NCBI RefSeq assembly: GCF_040222955.1
Contig: NZ_JAVKCA010000024.1
Coordinates: forward strand, 1 to 64,000
Direction: 5' to 3'
Length of the DNA: 64,000 nt
Origin: Marinoscillum sp040222955
Lineage (GTDB): Bacteria > Bacteroidota > Bacteroidia > Cytophagales > Cyclobacteriaceae
The notes beneath the pieces are model-generated. The model made no database searches. It was not told where the DNA came from and worked only from the letters and a program-made list of their open reading frames with translations. Below, piece by piece: positions 62,281 through 64,000 of the stretch. Made by a program: the position numbers and the translations under genes. How positions within the stretch are numbered: the stretch's first letter is position 1; the number at the start of each line of letters is the position of its first letter.

Positions 62281-62697
62281 TCAGGAAGAATGATCAGAGA
62301 CAATCACCCATTCACCTTCAATCTGCCTGAAAAGCAACGTAAAATGCCCCGCAACATTCCCTGCGCTTCTCTCCAGCGACCACTTGCCAATCACAAACCA
62401 ATAGTCGGTATTGAGTGGATAAATTTCCAGAACATCAAAGGCCAGCTGGCCCATGGTAGCCTGATCAGGATAGTTTTTCTGGTACCGCTCCAAAGTGGTC
62501 TGCCAGCCATAGGTAAGCCCGTCTTTCCCCACAAAAACAAGTTGATCAGATTTCCAGTATCCTTCCATAAAACATGGAATATCTCCGGCATTCCAGCAGT
62601 CCTGCTGAGCAGCGAGTACCCCACGTATTTCACTTTCCGGCTGGGACATTGCCATTAAAGGAATTATTAATAAAAGAGCCGATGCCAGCTTTTTCAT
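62281..62697 (-). CDS. Secreted NTF2/SnoaL-like protein (DUF4440 type)
   Basis: A protein of about 138 residues when started at ATG 62697 (MKKLASALLLIIPLMAMSQP, a good signal peptide). The mature part begins SEIRGVLAAQQDCWNAGDIP and has the NTF2-like pattern QQDCWNAGDIPCFMEGYW, QTTLERYQKNYPD, DYWFVIGKWSLER, GHFTLLFRQIEGEWVIVSDH. The last motif, F-R-Q-x-x-G-x-W-x-I-x-x-D-H, is typical of DUF4440/SnoaL-like folds. The activity is unknown. It stands alone between the Spo0M pair and the helicase. Confidence 0.8.
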   Translation of the reverse strand: MKKLASALLLIIPLMAMSQPESEIRGVLAAQQDCWNAGDIPCFMEGYWKSDQLVFVGKDGLTYGWQTTLERYQKNYPDQATMGQLAFDVLEIYPLNTDYWFVIGKWSLERSAGNVAGHFTLLFRQIEGEWVIVSDHSS

Positions 62698-62782
62698 AGA
62701 ACATTCTTTTAAGACCAAAATAACGATTTAGCAACAAATCCGCCTCCTCAATATGTCATTTGGATATATGAGCTCCCAGAAA

Positions 62783-64000
62783 TCAGGAATACATGAATTC
62801 AAACGCGCTGTGGTAGAGATTTCGTTGCTGCAGATCCTGAATGAGCTGATCAAAGAAATCGTTGGAGCTAAGAGTGGCAGAGTCCCCCACCATCACCAGT
62901 AGATGCCGGGCCCGCGTCATGGCCACATTCATCCTGCGTTCGTTGGAGAGAAAACCGATAATCCCCTCTGAATTACTCCTGGTGAGCGAGATCATCATAA
63001 CATCGCGCTCCTGCCCCTGAAAGGCATCCACAGAATTAATCGTGATGTTTTTGAGAACTTCGCCTGGCAATCCAAGGTCTGGTAAATTCGCCTTTAGAAG
63101 CTCCGACTGAGCTTTGTAGGGAGCTATCACCCCTATCTTTAGTTGATGCGCGTCCCCTTCCGGAAGCTCCTTCAGGATCCTGTCCAGTTGTGCCAGCACA
63201 AACCGTCCTTCTTCTACATTGTAAGTAGACAAGGTTTCAGGGTTCAGCTTTTCTTCAAACCCACAACCAGCGGTATCAATGAACAGGACAGACTTTTCAA
63301 ATAATTGCCTTCTTTGAGAGATCACTTCGCCGCTCTTGAGCTTCCCCTGATAAAAATATTGGTTGGAAAAGCACATGATGTCATCGTGCATCCTGTACTG
63401 GGTCTCCAGCATCACATCGGCATTCCATTTGGTGATGTTTCTCCCAAAGACGGTTTCTGACAACCCCTCTTTGGCTGCTTCCAGCGATTTCACAGTAGGC
63501 GGAAGCTGCCAATGATCACCAGCCATCACCACCCTGTTACACTTCATGATGGGAATCCAGCTGGCCGGCTCCAGTGCCTGTGAAGCCTCATCCACAAAGA
63601 GGGTTTTAAACGTCCTGTTCTGTAGGTAATTACTATTGGCACCTACCAGGGTACAAGCGATCACCTCAGCCTTATTCAGCTCATCATGGATCATGTGATC
63701 CTCCAACATGCGGGCATCTTCTTTAAGGGTCCTGGCTTCATTGAGCAGCAACGTCCGTTGCTGTCTTTCCTCCCTTCCAAAATGACGTTTGTGCTTTTTG
63801 CCCATAGCCCTGTACTCCTCCGCCTTTTTCCTAAGATCTTTGAGGAGCTTTGCATCTGAATGCTCAGCGAGCCTGGCATCTATGGTGGATGATACCACCT
63901 CTTCTGTTACCCTGGCGGGATGCCCGATTCGGAGTACCCGAATACCCTGTTGGGTGAGTTTTTCGGCCAGTAAATCTACCGCAGCGTTGCTGGCGGCCGT
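62783..64000 (-). CDS. SF1 helicase (UPF1/IGHMBP2-like), C-terminal part only
   Basis: The open frame runs off the right edge, so only the last 405 or so residues are seen. The visible start AASNAAVDLLAEKLTQQGIR is the part just after Walker A/Ia of this family, followed by VLRIGHPARVTEEVV. Then come a coiled-coil-like insertion (residues KLLKDLRKKAEEYRAMGKKH), motif II LFVDEASQALEPASW, motif III VVMAGDHWQLPPTVKS, motif IV LETQYRMHDDIM, motif V NSVDAFQGQERDVMMISLTR and motif VI RRMNVAMTRARHLLVMVGD. The Walker A motif itself must lie outside the window. Confidence 0.92.
   Translation of the reverse strand, partial: TAASNAAVDLLAEKLTQQGIRVLRIGHPARVTEEVVSSTIDARLAEHSDAKLLKDLRKKAEEYRAMGKKHKRHFGREERQQRTLLLNEARTLKEDARMLEDHMIHDELNKAEVIACTLVGANSNYLQNRTFKTLFVDEASQALEPASWIPIMKCNRVVMAGDHWQLPPTVKSLEAAKEGLSETVFGRNITKWNADVMLETQYRMHDDIMCFSNQYFYQGKLKSGEVISQRRQLFEKSVLFIDTAGCGFEEKLNPETLSTYNVEEGRFVLAQLDRILKELPEGDAHQLKIGVIAPYKAQSELLKANLPDLGLPGEVLKNITINSVDAFQGQERDVMMISLTRSNSEGIIGFLSNERRMNVAMTRARHLLVMVGDSATLSSNDFFDQLIQDLQQRNLYHSAFEFMYS

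Noticed and set aside
1..64000. CRISPR array, Cas or prophage
   Set aside because: No regularly spaced short direct repeats, Cas motifs, integrase or phage structural block were found. The tail-fibre-like gene stands alone.

Overview
The window looks like a piece of a Bacteroidota chromosome, most likely a marine or soil Cytophagales. The evidence is type IX secretion sorting domains of both kinds (a CHU_C-type C-terminus near 38943 and type A tails near 46170 and 60235), a hybrid two-component regulator with a Reg_prop propeller, a eukaryote-like glutamine synthetase, a DUF5686/CarboxypepD_reg protein, RHS proteins of the DUF6443 type, and mostly weak Shine-Dalgarno sites. No genus can be named from the sequence alone.

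Region 1 (about 1-29.8 kb) is accessory, nearly all minus-strand. It holds two polymorphic-toxin modules of the same layout: a large RHS partner protein, then an RHS/DUF6443 protein with a variable C-terminus, then a small lipoprotein overlapping the RHS gene (8825 to 1011, and 29814 to 20518). Between them lies an eight-gene operon (16454 to 8947) for a type II secretion/type IV pilus-like machine: prepilin-like protein, prepilin peptidase, GspE-like ATPase, secretin, a PilM/PilN-like fusion, a PilO-like protein, a four-repeat lipoprotein and a GspC/PilP-like protein. No GspF-like platform gene is present. The operon points straight into toxin module 1 with a 121-bp gap. Around these lie mobile-element debris and small genes: a broken REP-associated tyrosine transposase (RAYT) carrying a ~400-bp non-autonomous insertion, an internally deleted copy of the same RAYT element that abuts a truncated XRE regulator, a tail-fibre-like protein with a decayed relative, and a ParE-type toxin-antitoxin pair. 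A tRNA-Lys gene marks the right border.

Region 2 (30-43 kb) is mostly chromosomal housekeeping: a TPR/SH3 membrane protein, a nitrogen assimilation group (amt, an outer-membrane porin, glnA), a PLP enzyme of the Cys/Met metabolism family, a DUF5686 outer-membrane protein, a large secreted CHU_C protein and rlmD. A Fic-protein C-terminal remnant follows rlmD.

Region 3 (43.6-64 kb) contains a secreted GH5 glycanase next to a hybrid two-component sensor, a MscS channel, a secreted amidohydrolase divergent from the 5-oxoprolinase genes pxpABC, a secreted M4 metallopeptidase with Fn3 and GEVED-type modules, a class II glutamine amidotransferase, a tandem pair of Spo0M/arrestin-like proteins, an NTF2-like protein and the C-terminal part of an SF1 helicase cut by the right edge.

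The most interesting unit is the secretion-like operon together with the split RHS modules. Both candidate immunity proteins are lipoproteins, which suggests toxins that act in the cell envelope.
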